Assembly: GCA_033060915.1 (NCBI GenBank)
Contig: CM065378.1
Span: 31,694,501 to 31,758,500, forward strand
Origin: Euryodendron excelsum
Lineage: Eukaryota; Streptophyta; Magnoliopsida; Ericales; Pentaphylacaceae
Length of the DNA: 64,000 nt
Direction of reading: 5' to 3'
This document shows, one piece after another, positions 13,816 through 24,573 of this stretch. Every line of letters begins with the position of its first letter. The first letter of the stretch is position 1. Below the pieces are notes generated by a model that made no database searches, was not told the origin of the DNA, and saw only the letters and a program-made list of their open reading frames with translations. The position numbers and the translations under genes are program-made.

Positions 13816-16800
13816 TTATGCTCGTTTGATGGCTCTAAGCCTGACACCATGTTTGAAGGTAAGAACCAAGCCATACTCGAGTTTCAGAGGTTTTTCCATG
13901 GTGGGGGAATGGCGAAATACATATCTGTGGTAGAGATGAATCAGCGTGAGTTTTATTTCTTGTATGGAATATTTTTGGCCAATGCATGCTCGAGGTCCAA
14001 TTCCGAAAGGTATGTTTGCATAAGGGTGCCTTCGTTTTTCTTCTTCACCATTCGGATCAAACCTCTCAGGTTTGAACTTGTCTGGCTCTGGGAAATGTTT
14101 TGGGTCTTTCGCTACAACTCCAAGTGCCAACCAAACCCATGCGCCCTGCTTGTTCACAGAGAAATTTAAGAGATGAGATGCCTAGATTCTAATGCATAAA
14201 TAACCTTGGTATATGTAAGTTTGCTGTATGACACGATGATTATATGTAATACCTTTGGCAAACGGTAACCTCCTATCTCCACTTCCTTTGATGTTTCTCT
14301 TGCAACTAATGGGGAAGCTGTATAAAACCTCATTGCCTCTTTGACTACCTGCAACCAAACAATCAAAATAAGTACGATTGAAATAATGGGGATCAAAAAC
14401 CTGAATTGAGCAATCACATTCACTGCCATTTGGTCTTGGACTTGCCTAAAATCAGACAAAGTGATCTTAGACTTGCCTGGTCAAGATAGGGAAATTTGGT
14501 ATGAAGATCAGTAGCAGTTGGCATTTGATCATGCGGACCAAACGCATCAATCTCTTCAAGCAACTTCTTCTCAACTTCTGGATGCCCTGCAACAAGGTAA
14601 GTAATGGAAGACAACGTAAAGGAAGTTGTCGTTGATCCAGCAAGTAGTTGCTCGTAAGCAAGTGCACGGATGTAGTCTGGGGTGAAAACATTCTTTGACC
14701 CTGTCACTGATTCCCTTGCGCTCAATGCGAGTGACAAGAAGTCCTTTGAGCCTTGGTCTTTGTCTTCCATTCTCTCCGCAACAATGTTATCAAGGCGGCT
14801 ACTCAAATTCCGGTGAGTTCTGTCAAGTTTCCAGTCTATGGTGCCAGGTGTTCTTTTCAGAATCTGGCGGAATGGCTCTAGAAGAATGGGGACAAGAAGT
14901 CCCACTATAGTTGAAAAGGAGCCTGACAGGTCCATCTTAAGCATTCTTGTGGCATACATGTGTTGATTGATGAAGTCCCGGACTTTGTCATTGCTACTAC
15001 CTTGATGACTTACATTGTTCAGCGAGTCACTTGCTGATTGTGGCTTAGAAAGGCCAAAGTCGACACCAAAGGCAGCTTGTCCAAGTACATCGGTGGCCAA
15101 TTTAAGGGAGAGCTCGGAGAAAATGATGTCCTCTTCTTCGTTAGAATGAAGATTTTGCGTTGCAGATTGAATGAGTGCTTGCATAGTCGGCACCAACTTG
15201 GCTACGTGGGAAGGCTGGTAGAGTGATAATATTGTGTTTCGCATGGTAGACCATCTTGCATCCCTGCAGGTTAGTTGTATATCAAACTTCGTTCATGTGC
15301 CAAGTAATGTTGTGTGATCTCATTCAGAACGAATCAATATGGATGCCTAGAAACCTATTCTCAAACTATCGAATGGTACCACCTGCAGCGTAGAGATAGT
15401 TGTTACAAGGTCTCTTAGAGCCTAAGCCGAAAGAGCAACATCAAGCACGAGCCCAAGTGAAGTAAGATGCATGTATGATAGGCATTCTACATATATTGAA
15501 TATATCCACAAATGAAGACAATTTCAAATATGTATTACAAATAAATAAATAAGTGACAGACAGAGTTAGACAAATTGATATGCATATAAACCTTTTCAGT
15601 TGGTATATGCTCCCACTAAATCGAGTAATCAAGGCTGCCGGGACACCTTGTTGGCTATGGAAATTTCATGATTGGTAAGGTACATAATGATAGAGAATTA
15701 CATATATATATATATATATATACATACACATGCATAGTCGGGGCGGAAGTAGTAAAAGCCTAGTGGGGCAACTGCACCCACTAATTTGGCAACTTTTATT
15801 ATTTTTAAAAAAAATTTATGTGTATTTATTTGGTTATAGGTTACAAATGTATATGTTGCCCCCATTAAATTTACTAAACTTAGATATGCTTCACTTTGAA
15901 TTTATTATACTTATATTTGCCCCCACTCATTATCACTAAACTTGTAACAAAAAATATGTATATCACTAATTTTTCATTATTTGGCCAAATAAACAACACA
16001 ATTGTAATTTCTAATTCTTTATTCTAATATTAAATTAAAATGTTCTTACCCAACTAATATTTCATTTATCTAACTACAATTTTAAAAGTTCAAAAAAAAG
16101 ATAGTGGAAGTTGTCTTTTGTTTTCATTTTTTTAATTGTATCTATAGACATTTGGTTACTCAAATCCAAAAATTTCTTTTCGAACTTTTGAAATCTAGCC
16201 AACCAAATCTGGATTACGGTTCTTCATAGCTATATAATTTTTTGTGTACAACTTTTGCACAGAAGCAGTGCCTCTATTTCGGCATATTTAATATAATTAC
16301 CTTTTTATTTGAAAGAAAAAATATTATTAACTAGGAAATAATTACGTGTACAAGCAATTCTATGTAAGTTTTTTATCTTTCACTGAACAAAAGTTCTGGA
16401 TCCACCCCTGTATGTAGTATATGATTTTGTCATGATACCTGGAGAAGAAGAGACCCTTTTGATGAAGAGGGGAATCCGAGACAGTACAGGGAATGCTTCT
16501 GTTGGGAATATCTTTGAATTTCTTGATGCCAACTTCTCTAAAGAGCTCTGGATCTGCTACAATTACCAATGGCTGTCGACCCATATGAAACCTGCTCCGC
16601 AAAGCAATAGAAACGTTGATGAAAGAATGAGAGCAGTGGATGGCTTCTTGTACAGCTAAATTGGAAAATCCTAGGGTCTAAGCTCCTTTTATATTACACC
16701 ATTCAAAATATTGCCTGAAATTTATGGACTAAAAATTATCCTTCACCTGAGGAAGATTGATATTCACTTGAAGTACTTCATGGTAGAGGAGGAAGATTGA

Positions 16801-17394
16801 TATTCACTTGAAGTACTTCATGGTAGAGGCTAAGTTCATGAAACTCAAAAGTATTCGAGCTGTATGCGGTGGAGTTTTTTAAAACAGTTTTACGTTGTTA
16901 GAGTTACATAAAAACAGAAAACATCATTGAGAATTAATTTATTTCATTTGAAAAGAAAGAAAGTATGAAATGTTAACAAGTTGATCTGGCATGATCAACT
17001 AATGAACTTGGATGGAAGATATCAAATTGCCTCACCATATGTAGTTCGTCCCGTGATCCTGTGTTTTAAGAACACTTGGGAAGATAGTCGAGCCATACAC
17101 TGCTATGTAGTACTTATGATGAAGTATGACAAAAGTGAGAAAAACTAACCTGAAAATAGGACCATATCGCTTGGCAAGGACTGAGAACAAACCAGGACCA
17201 TACTTAGCAAGCAACGGCAGGTTTCCTACGAAAGGCATGGCCACAGGGCCAGGTAACCTCCTAACACCCCAATAGGGTGCATAGAAGTACCCCAACACTA
17301 CTACAGATAATAAGACCAACATAAAACATGTAGCTGATCCCAAGGTCAGTCCTACCTTCATCAATCCTTGGAGGGTCTCCTTCACTAAGTCCAT
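13816..17394 (-). CDS. MAX1: Cytochrome P450 CYP711A (MAX1), carlactone oxidase, 5 exons
   Basis: Read on the minus strand, the exons are 17394-17150, 16591-16439, 15263-14477, 14348-14253 and 14145-13816, giving 536 residues (Arabidopsis MAX1 is about 520). An N-terminal membrane anchor (about residues 15-38) is followed by the Pro-rich hinge [15 protein letters not shown]. Visible P450 motifs are the I-helix AGSTTT (341-346), the K-helix ExxR (E399/R402) and the heme loop [10 protein letters not shown] with Cys481. [32 protein letters not shown] and [13 protein letters not shown] match MAX1. CYP711A enzymes sit in the ER and oxidise carlactone to carlactonoic acid for strigolactone synthesis, which represses shoot branching. 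Introns are GT-AG except the third, which has a GC donor (CAG|GCAAGT). A GA repeat directly abuts the start codon, intron 2 holds a MITE, and a broken copy of exon 1 lies upstream. All key residues are present, so the gene looks functional. Confidence 0.96.
15739..16410. mobile_element. MITE-like insertion in MAX1 intron 2
   Basis: The left edge CGGGGCGGAAGTAG and the right edge, complement CAGGGGTGGATCCAGAAC, are imperfect inverted ends. They enclose AT-rich non-coding DNA with repeated 'gccccca' segments. The octamers flanking it (TGCATAGT and TATGTAGT) agree at 5 of 8 positions, weakly suggesting a hAT-type target duplication. Confidence 0.45.
16750..16829. repeat. 40-bp perfect tandem duplication in MAX1 intron 1
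   Basis: Two adjacent copies of a 40-bp unit starting AGGAAGATTGATATTCACTT, one beginning at 16750 and one at 16790, appear identical. This suggests a recent slippage or duplication event. Confidence 0.9.

Positions 17395-17396
<2 letters not shown>

Positions 17397-17437
<41 letters not shown>
17397..17437 (-). repeat. (GA)n/(CT)n microsatellite abutting the MAX1 start codon
   Basis: On the coding strand a CT tract of about 20 units ends 2 bp before the MAX1 ATG, so it is the very end of the 5' leader. The MAX1 exon-1 pseudogene has the same CT tract before its start, which shows that this arrangement predates the duplication. Confidence 0.9.
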
Positions 17438-17440
<3 letters not shown>

Positions 17441-17933
17441 TGTATGCCAGGAGTTTTCAGGGTCTTCTGGATTCACATGGGTTGGAATTAATAGAGGGAG
17501 GGAATGGCTGTTGTCACTAAGCATCTTGAAGTTGGTCCTTCTTTGTGGGTACTTCAGTGATGAGACAGGCAAAATGGACGGCCCCTTTACCTCTTGATTT
17601 TTAGTTTTCATCAGTTCTAAAACTAATTCTTATGGGAAAGAGAATTTGAACAATGAAATGAGAAGGATTTATCATTCTTTTCACTTTGTGATGTCAATTA
17701 TCTTTGTTACAGAAAAAACCATCTCCATTCTGAATTGTCGTCCGATATTGTAAATAGTGAGGATAAAATGGCAAAATTAAAGCTGTCTTCTCACATCAAA
17801 AAACTTAATTCTGCTCAAAACCCAGCTTGTTTCTCTTTTGAAAGAACATTGAAACATATTTGGGTCCCTTGATTTCCCTTTTCTCTATGAAATCATTTCA
17901 CTTCTCATCAAATTCCTACTCTCCAAACATAGC

Positions 17934-18312
17934 TTTCTGCATAGTGTAACAACTAACAACATACCTAATTTTCTACTATTTCTTTTAAAGTGGAGCTCTC
18001 TGGTCATGAAATTTGGTTCAAGACCCTATTCAGAATGCATAATGATCACGAGGACCAAAGGAAGAAAACAAATTCAGAACAAAATATCACAGTATGGAAT
18101 CTTGACCAGCTGTTGAAAAACATATCTTTCTGCATAGTGTAACAACTAACAACATACCTAATTTCCTACAATTTATTTTAAAGTGGAGCTCTCTGGTCAT
18201 GAAATTTGGTTCAAGACCTTATTCAGAATGCATAATGATCACGAGGACCAAAGGAAGCAAACAAATTCAGAACAAAATATCACAGTATGGAATCTTGGCC
18301 AGTTGTTGAAAA
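17934..18312. repeat. 193-bp-period direct duplication upstream of MAX1
   Basis: The segment 17934-18119 is repeated at 18127-18312 with few substitutions. Both copies begin TTTCTGCATAGTGTAACAAC and both contain the block with GTGGAGCTCTCTGGTCATG. No protein-coding similarity was recognised. It lies in the intergenic space on the 5' side of MAX1. Confidence 0.92.
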
Positions 18313-19502
18313 TGCTCCTGATGATGTCAAAAGGCAACCATCTTTCCATTTTAAGTCCACTCGGTTGGCCGATTGTTTTCTATTTTGGAATTTGGGAGCA
18401 ACTAGTGGAAAAAACAAAGAATCTGATTTCAGCATACAGTTTATTATGCAAGTAGTGTCATTATAATTTCACCATTAGTGAGATTTGTATAGGACTTTAG
18501 ATTCGATATTCCAATCAAGGCAATAGATGTATCCATTTTCCAACACACTAGACTTTTCGAGACCATATTCGTCATCTTTCATTTCCTCTATTTTCATCAT
18601 TTTTTTTAACTTTGGTTGTCCATCAAGTATTTGGTGATGCACAGTTCTAAAGAAAAAAATACATATCAAATGTAGATAGCTACAAATTTGGCCTTGCCAT
18701 GTGACAGCCGATTCACCGAAAAAATTCGATGGAGGTTATAATTTTGTGGGTCATGAGAGAGTGCCCGTCATAAGATAATGTCATATGAATCCCGCCATCA
18801 TAATAGCACAATATTAGCAAGTATTAATTGTTGGCTAGTTGTTCCTTCTTTGTTGGTTGTCATTCACATGTGTATAGATCCCAAATGTGACCCCCACTCT
18901 ATAAATCCTTATTGCTTACTCTCTACAAAGAGGCCTTTGGAGACCTATCCAAGTTTTTTCCCTCTCTAGCGTAGAATCTCTCTCTCTCTCTTTCTCTCAG
19001 ATATTATCTTCTCTCTCCTTGTTATGAATTTCTTGGCCATTACTAGTTCATTGAGCCCAGCTAGGAAACTCTTCCATAACAGCTAACTTCTTTTTTACAG
19101 AGTCTACCGATTTAAAGACTCGATCCTTATAAGTTCACCGATTTGGAAATTGAGAACCCAATTCATATAGATATAGAGATTCATTTAGATATGAAGGCTG
19201 CCTCTTCCCTCTTTTCATTACCTCTCCTTTGCTCCTTCTCTCCATCAACCACGCCTTCTTCGAATCTCTCCAATAAAGATGAGTACAGACCTGTTACTCC
19301 AGAGGCTTCCCAGCAAGTTGCTGCCCGGTAGAGACTTTCTACCCTCTACACCAATATTTTGAAAAGTGGGGGATTGTATTTGCATTCACGCAAGAGGAAA
19401 ATTTTAACAGGAAATTCACAAAGGTCAAACACATGCATATTGAAGTGAGTTTACGTTCAAGTATGAGACCTGAGAAAGTATGAGAAATGGTGGAGAGCTA
19501 AC
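18313..19502. other. Intergenic DNA between MAX1 and its exon-1 relic
   Basis: I see no gene. There is a CT-rich stretch at about 18.96-19.02 kb and two short open frames without family resemblance. No relics of MAX1 exons 2-5 were found, although the exon-1 pseudogene would point its downstream exons here. Confidence 0.55.
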
Positions 19503-20109
19503 CTGGCAATAGGCCCATAACGTCCTGCAAGGACTGGAAACACGCCCAGGGCCGTACTTGGCCAGCAAGGGCAGGTGTCCTCAGAAGGGAAATGTCAAGA
19601 GAACCAGGTATACCTTTCTAACATCATAGAAGTTACCCACAAACCCTTCCAATAGAGGATACCATAGGCACCCTTACTTAACAGCAATTCTATTTCCAAT
19701 CCAAAAATCTTTCTAATAAGAGGATACCATAGACCCAAAAATCTTTCTAATAGAGGATACCATAGGCGGATTTGAGCTCTCTCTATTCAATAAATTGGAA
19801 TGAAAATTTTCATTTTATTTATTAAAGTATTAACACGTCATCTAACATAAAAATAAAAGAGATTGACTTAAAATTTATTTAAAAATAAATAATTTTATAG
19901 TTATATATATAAAAAATAAATTTTAATACCAAACAACATAATTTTAATTAAATATGTAATAAAATTACATCGAAGTCATTAATTATAAAATTGAGACCTC
20001 CATTTCAATGCATAAAATAAAAAGAATCCAAATCCACACCATAGGCATCCTCAATTAACAGCAATCCTATTTCCATTACCCTTCGAATAGTTTCACGCAC
20101 CATGTCCAT
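19503..20109 (-). pseudogene. Degraded duplicate of MAX1 exon 1
   Basis: On the minus strand a start at 20109 gives MDMVRETIRRVMEIGLLL, aligning with [18 protein letters not shown] of the intact MAX1. After an interruption, 19698-19503 aligns with the rest of exon 1: the last codons give AGRYGPIAR against AKRYGPIFR, followed by the same splice donor context (CAG|GTTAGC). The two parts are separated by about 339 bp of AT-rich DNA bounded by a 38-bp direct repeat (19661-19698 and 20038-20075, about four mismatches). The middle has frameshifts and lost residues. A GA run precedes the start as in MAX1. It is an old tandem duplicate of which only exon 1 survives. The MAX1 origin is firm; the nature of the insertion is not. 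Confidence 0.85.
19661..20075. repeat. 38-bp direct repeats bounding an insertion in the MAX1 relic
   Basis: Copies at 19661-19698 and 20038-20075 begin ACCATAGGCA and end CTATTTCCA, differing at about four positions. The interval contains further partial copies of a 'gaggataccatag' segment near 19.65-19.77 kb, so local tandem duplication contributed as well as insertion. Confidence 0.8.
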
Positions 20110-20792
20110 CTTGTGTGAGAGAGAGAGAGATGCTCAAAAACCATTGATTGTAGGCAACAAATTCAACTACGAGCTTTAGAGCAAACTAAAATGGAAAATG
20201 AACAAGACAGGAAAATATGAGAACTTTAATTATAAACCATAGATTTTATTAAATATCTTATTAATTAATTTTTCCATTTAACATATATGTCAGCTGCAAT
20301 TTATAACACACAAACACACGTATATATATACATGTATACAAGTAAGGATGAACGTATGCAGAAAGACCAAAAACATGGTCTTAGAAACAGGTCAAGGAAT
20401 GTAACCCCTCAAAATTCTCTGCTTGCGAGCCCGCCTGCAAAATGAATCAAAGGAAAATATAATCACAAACCCCAAAAAATTTCTCAAAATTCAATAAAAA
20501 AAAGAAAAAAAGAGCACCATGAAACAATTAGATAACTAGATAATATCATTGAAGGATACAGAAGAACAGTATCGTCTCTTGGCCTCCTTGCAACTTACAT
20601 CATTCCCTGGTATACAAGAACCAAATTCTTTATTAGCTACACACTTAAGAGCAAACATAAACGACAGAAGTAAGTAATTCATAAAACCAATAACCATACC
20701 CACCAAAGGAACAGTAATGGAGTTGCAGAGGCCAATTCAGCACACCAAACCACTAAAACCATATCATCATCTCAACAAAGCAAGCTAGTCTT

Positions 20793-22327
20793 TCAGGACT
20801 TTGACCTGAGAAATCCCATCTGATCTACAAGGTCTTGTAAATCCTCGCCCCAATCCAGAGGATCAGCTGCCAAATCCTCAACTTCGACATCAACTTCTGA
20901 TTGATCACCCACCAAGACTTCTCCCTCTTCATTGCCAGCTATAATATCTTCAGCAAATAATTCCTCCCAGAGAGCCTCGGTAGCAGAATCCAAGTTGGAA
21001 CCGCTTGGAGTGGCGATAGATACAGGTTTCGAGTCCTTGATATCACTGCTCGATTCATCATCCAATGCAGCTGAGAAGAATGACTCCATCTCTGATTCAA
21101 TATTCACCAAATCTTCTTGTTCCGGGCTTGTATAATTCAAGACTTCTTCTTGCAAATTCTCCACGCTGGGGCTCAATGTTAGTCTCCTCTTTCGCCCAAT
21201 CTCGATGCCTCGCTGCTCTTTCTTCTGCACGTACTTATCGATATATTGCTGGACAAAGGAAGGACTACTAAGGGCTTTGGCAAGGAAACTCATCATCTGC
21301 TGTTGCTTCCTCTCCGTGCTCTGAATCCTTGCCTCCATTGCAATCACCTTGTCCCTTGCACCCTGCTGCTGTTGTTTGAGCTTTACGATTTCCGCCATTA
21401 ACACACTGCGATCCCTCTTCAGTCTTTCGAGTTCTTCTTCCATTCCATATTGGCCTAACTCCACACAAGCGCCTCCTCCTTGTTGCATGTTCTGCGAGAC
21501 ATTTCTTCTCCTCTTGATGGTTTTCAAGAGATGTTTCTGTCCTCCCAGAAAACCTTCATTCGCAAATTCCCATCGATCAGGATCAACTTTTCTGAAACCC
21601 TGCATCAAACATTTGGGCTTCATCAGAATCACATCAATTAACAAAACCCAGAACAGATACCGGACTGATTCATATATCCCCAGTAATCTAATAAGATTTC
21701 AAAATCCAGGAAGTATATACTATGAAAACCAAACAAGAAATCTAGGTTGATTCTAACAAGTCGCATACAAAAATGTCAGAATTATTAGCTTGATGATAAC
21801 TGATAGAGGCAATTAAGAAGAAAAAATGCAAGAAATAAATCATCATCATTGGTGCGAAATTATTGAAAATTATCAGAAAAGCAATTAGCACAAGAAGCAG
21901 AGCATTAATCAGATTATAACTATGCTGAAAAGCGAAAACAACCCAGGTGAATTCACCTGAAAGTGAGAACTATATAGAAGGAATTTCAAATTTTGGTATG
22001 AGGGTTTGGGAGAGTACTTACATAGGTATTGAGCTGGCGAATGAAGCTAGAGAAATTACTGTGCTTGAAAAACCTAGGAAGCAGAGTGGTGGCGAACTTG
22101 TGAGAGTCCCAAACGACGAAGCTGTTGCGAGCTCTGCTCCACGAGACCACCGTATCAGTGGATGGGTCTTCCACCATGTCGAAGGTCTTGATCAGGAATG
22201 GAGGCGGACCCACCTCGTGAAGCCCCTCCATTGGCTGCGGCGAAGACATGCTTGAAGACGAAGATGATGATCCCGCAGTGCATGTTATCACCGTCGTTTC
22301 TTCCTCCTTCACTGTCACTACTTCCAT
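20793..22327 (-). CDS. HSFA2: Heat stress transcription factor A2, 2 exons
   Basis: Minus-strand exons are 22327-22022 and 21599-20793, giving 370 residues (Arabidopsis HSFA2 is 345). The intron sits after LNTY and before [12 protein letters not shown], the position conserved within the DNA-binding domain of plant HSFs. The DNA-binding domain runs from about residue 41 ([15 protein letters not shown]) to about 134 ([10 protein letters not shown]). The HR-A/B heptad region follows (about 150-225, [14 protein letters not shown]), then a basic NLS (GRKRRL). An acidic AHA activation motif ([10 protein letters not shown]) and a C-terminal Leu-rich export signal ([11 protein letters not shown]) complete a class A2 layout. 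HSFA2 is the heat-induced amplifier of the heat-stress response, binding HSEs as trimers with HSFA1. The start is the ATG at 22327; a longer non-ATG frame was rejected. Its own promoter carries HSEs. Confidence 0.96.
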
Positions 22328-22460
22328 TTTCCTCTGCAATCGCAATACTTCAAAGAGAGAGTGCTGTTTCTTTCCTTTTTGGGGGGTTAAGTGAGCAGAT
22401 AGTTGATATCCTCTGAGAGCTAGGGAGTTGTGTATTTTCTGACGAGTGGAGGTGAGAGAG

Positions 22461-22495
22461 TGATATATATGGTGGCGGAAGAGAAAGTTCTAGAG
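22461..22495 (-). promoter_or_regulatory. HSFA2 core promoter: TATA box plus adjacent HSE array
   Basis: A TATATAT box lies at about 22462-22470. Immediately upstream on the minus strand is a 5-bp-phased array, GAA-GAA-TTC-GAG, at + strand positions 22478, 22483, 22488 and 22493. It contains GAAAGTTCTAGAG, a near-perfect three-unit heat-shock element. This places an HSE about 10-25 bp from the TATA box and about 150 bp from the ATG, an arrangement typical of strongly heat-inducible genes. Confidence 0.75.
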
Positions 22496-22621
22496 AAAAT
22501 GAGATTGTGACAGAGGAGTTTAGAGAGAGAGAAAGAGAGATCAATGGTGTTTTTTTGTCGTTTTTGTAGTTTCGTCAGAATGTTCTTTACATCTGTCCAG
22601 AGACAGCAGGGGAGAGGGAGC

Positions 22622-22770
22622 GTGGGGCCCGATCAGCGTGATCCGTGGGTCCCTACGCGTAATCTGAATATCAAATTCAGAGAAGTGAGAGATAATGTGG
22701 GGCCCAAGCAGTGTGATCTGTGGGTCCCTACGCTACGCGTAATCCGAACAATTAAATTCTAGAAAGTTCT
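22622..22770. repeat. 75-bp tandem duplication in the HSFA2 promoter
   Basis: A unit beginning GTGGGGCCCGATCAGCGTGA (22622) is repeated with substitutions and a small insertion from 22697. The second copy carries a perfect HSE where the first does not. Confidence 0.8.
22757..22769. promoter_or_regulatory. Perfect three-unit heat-shock element upstream of HSFA2
   Basis: TTCTAGAAAGTTC fits TTCnnGAAnnTTC exactly. It lies about 430 bp upstream of the HSFA2 start codon, in the second copy of the promoter duplication. This is consistent with HSF-controlled (auto- or HSFA1-driven) induction. Confidence 0.75.
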
Positions 22771-22923
22771 CTAGGTTTCTGGGAGTGAGGAACAAGCGAT
22801 GAAATGAAGAGGCCTAATATTTGGATAAAAAATGCTATTTTTGGAAAACTTTTACAAAAAATTCTACCAATGATAGGATTACAAATTAAGAAGGCGGGTT
22901 CCACTGTTCTTTAGTGCCTTTTA

Positions 22924-23131
22924 GCCTGTTTGGAACTTGATAGAAGGGAGAGAAGAGAAGAGAAAGGAGAAAAGAAAAAATAAAGGAAAAAGAAGAAAAA
23001 AAAATGAAATATTTCTCTCTTTTTCTCTCTCTATTTTCCCTCTATTTTTTTTTATAAAATCAAACAAAAAATAATAATAAATAGTAATTTTCTTTTTATT
23101 CCCTTTCCTTTTTTCAAATTCCAAACAGCTG
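22924..23131. mobile_element. MITE-like palindrome (GTTTGGAA family)
   Basis: The left end CCTGTTTGGAACTTGATAGA is mirrored by the right end, complement AGCTGTTTGGAATTTGAA, around a purine/pyrimidine-rich core. It is of the same type as the copies at about 9.6 kb and 40.5 kb. Confidence 0.55.
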
Positions 23132-24471
23132 TCAAGTGCTCAGTTCGCCCTGATCATGTCGTCTCAACATAAGTTTTTGTATAATGATGGATTTAACATC
23201 GTCGGATTCGGATTTTGCTTCGCCCCTTCAGCATTTGAAGTTAATGGTACTCTAGTCTCGAAAAAAAATGCACTAGGGAGGCTGTAATCTCAATTTTAAA
23301 TAGAGGTGTTTGTTTTGCAGTTGTAGTTGAGTTGATATTGGCTACTGGATTTAGAACCTAACTCTTTTTTCAACAATCGCGTGTTTGAACCAGCTTGCGA
23401 TAGTAGTTGTGTAAACCCAATATTGTTGAGAAGGGGCTAAGCTTGCCTTTTTCGAGTTAATAGCTATGGTTCAAGTCGAACATTTTACAGCGGATAAGAA
23501 CCCTTATGGTCATGCCCAAAGGATAGGGATGTAAATTAGGCCCGAGGCCTATGGACCACCCGAGCTCGACTTGAGCCTAGCATGACCCAAGCCCGAACCC
23601 CCTATAGGTGGGCTTGGGTCCTCCTTCTAGTAGCCCAAGCCCAGCCCAAGCCCAGCAGGATGGCCCGAGCCCCAGGCTTGTGACCAATCTTGACCCGTCA
23701 ACCCGAGCCAGTGTGTTAACACCCCCTTAACGGCTCCTTCCTTCTCTCTTTCTAAAACAAAGTTTAAAATTTTTTTTAAACCCCACCTAGTGCAGCCACC
23801 CACGGGTGATCCCTATCATGCTACCCCCCTAGCCATTGCCTGCCATTGAGGCTTACCAGGCCACGCCTAGTCTACTAGCCTAGGCCCCCTGCCATGCTAG
23901 CCTTTGCCCTCACCCCTTTTGGCTTGATTTTGAAAACTACCCCCACAAATGGTTAAGGCTCCTTACTTTCTACAACCAAATTTTGAAAATTTTTTAAATC
24001 CCACCCACTCGTGCCCCCTACCCTCTCCCACTAGTCATTGCCTCCTACTAGGCTACCCTTGGCCCTACCATGCCAGTCCCTTCTAACGTTTTAGTTTGTA
24101 ACGTTTATATTTCAAACGTCTATCTCTATCACTCCTATATAAGTTATTTGTTACACTTTGCTGTCTCACTAAAAAAACTGTAGAATTCTCAATTGCTCAT
24201 AATACTCTCAGCTCTCTTAAGTCCTCTCAGAGTCTTAACTCTCAAACTCTTTCAATTGCTTTCACTTGAATTGAATTTTGAAGTAAGGCTTATCTACTAA
24301 AAAGTGCTCAACAACCATTTGTTGCATTATATTTGGTAACATTTCATTTATATTTGTTTAATTGCTTAGAATTATTTGTTTTATCTATAATATAGTATTG
24401 TTTATTCTTACTTCTTGAATATTATTAGTTTAGTATTATTACTTTTATAAAATAAATACCGTACTTTAATT

Positions 24472-24573
24472 ATGGATCTTATTGAAGATTTTCAAATGAA
24501 TGCATCTGGATTTGGCGAAGTATTTGCATCCACACCAATTGACACACAACAAACTGAATCTTCATCTAGGTGG
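24472..24573 (+). pseudogene. N-terminal fragment of the hAT transposase gene
   Basis: An ATG at 24472 opens a frame reading MDLIEDFQMNASGFGEVFAS and continuing to the retrotransposon junction near 24574. It has the right position and orientation to be the start of the hAT transposase whose C-terminus is at 35.2-35.9 kb. No BED zinc finger is left between the two parts. The N-terminus itself is not diagnostic. Confidence 0.45.

Noticed and set aside
17261..17611. Minus-strand frame ending in a Leu-Ser repeat and overlapping MAX1 exon 1
   Set aside because: It is a shifted frame through the CT repeat and MAX1 exon 1, without protein similarity.
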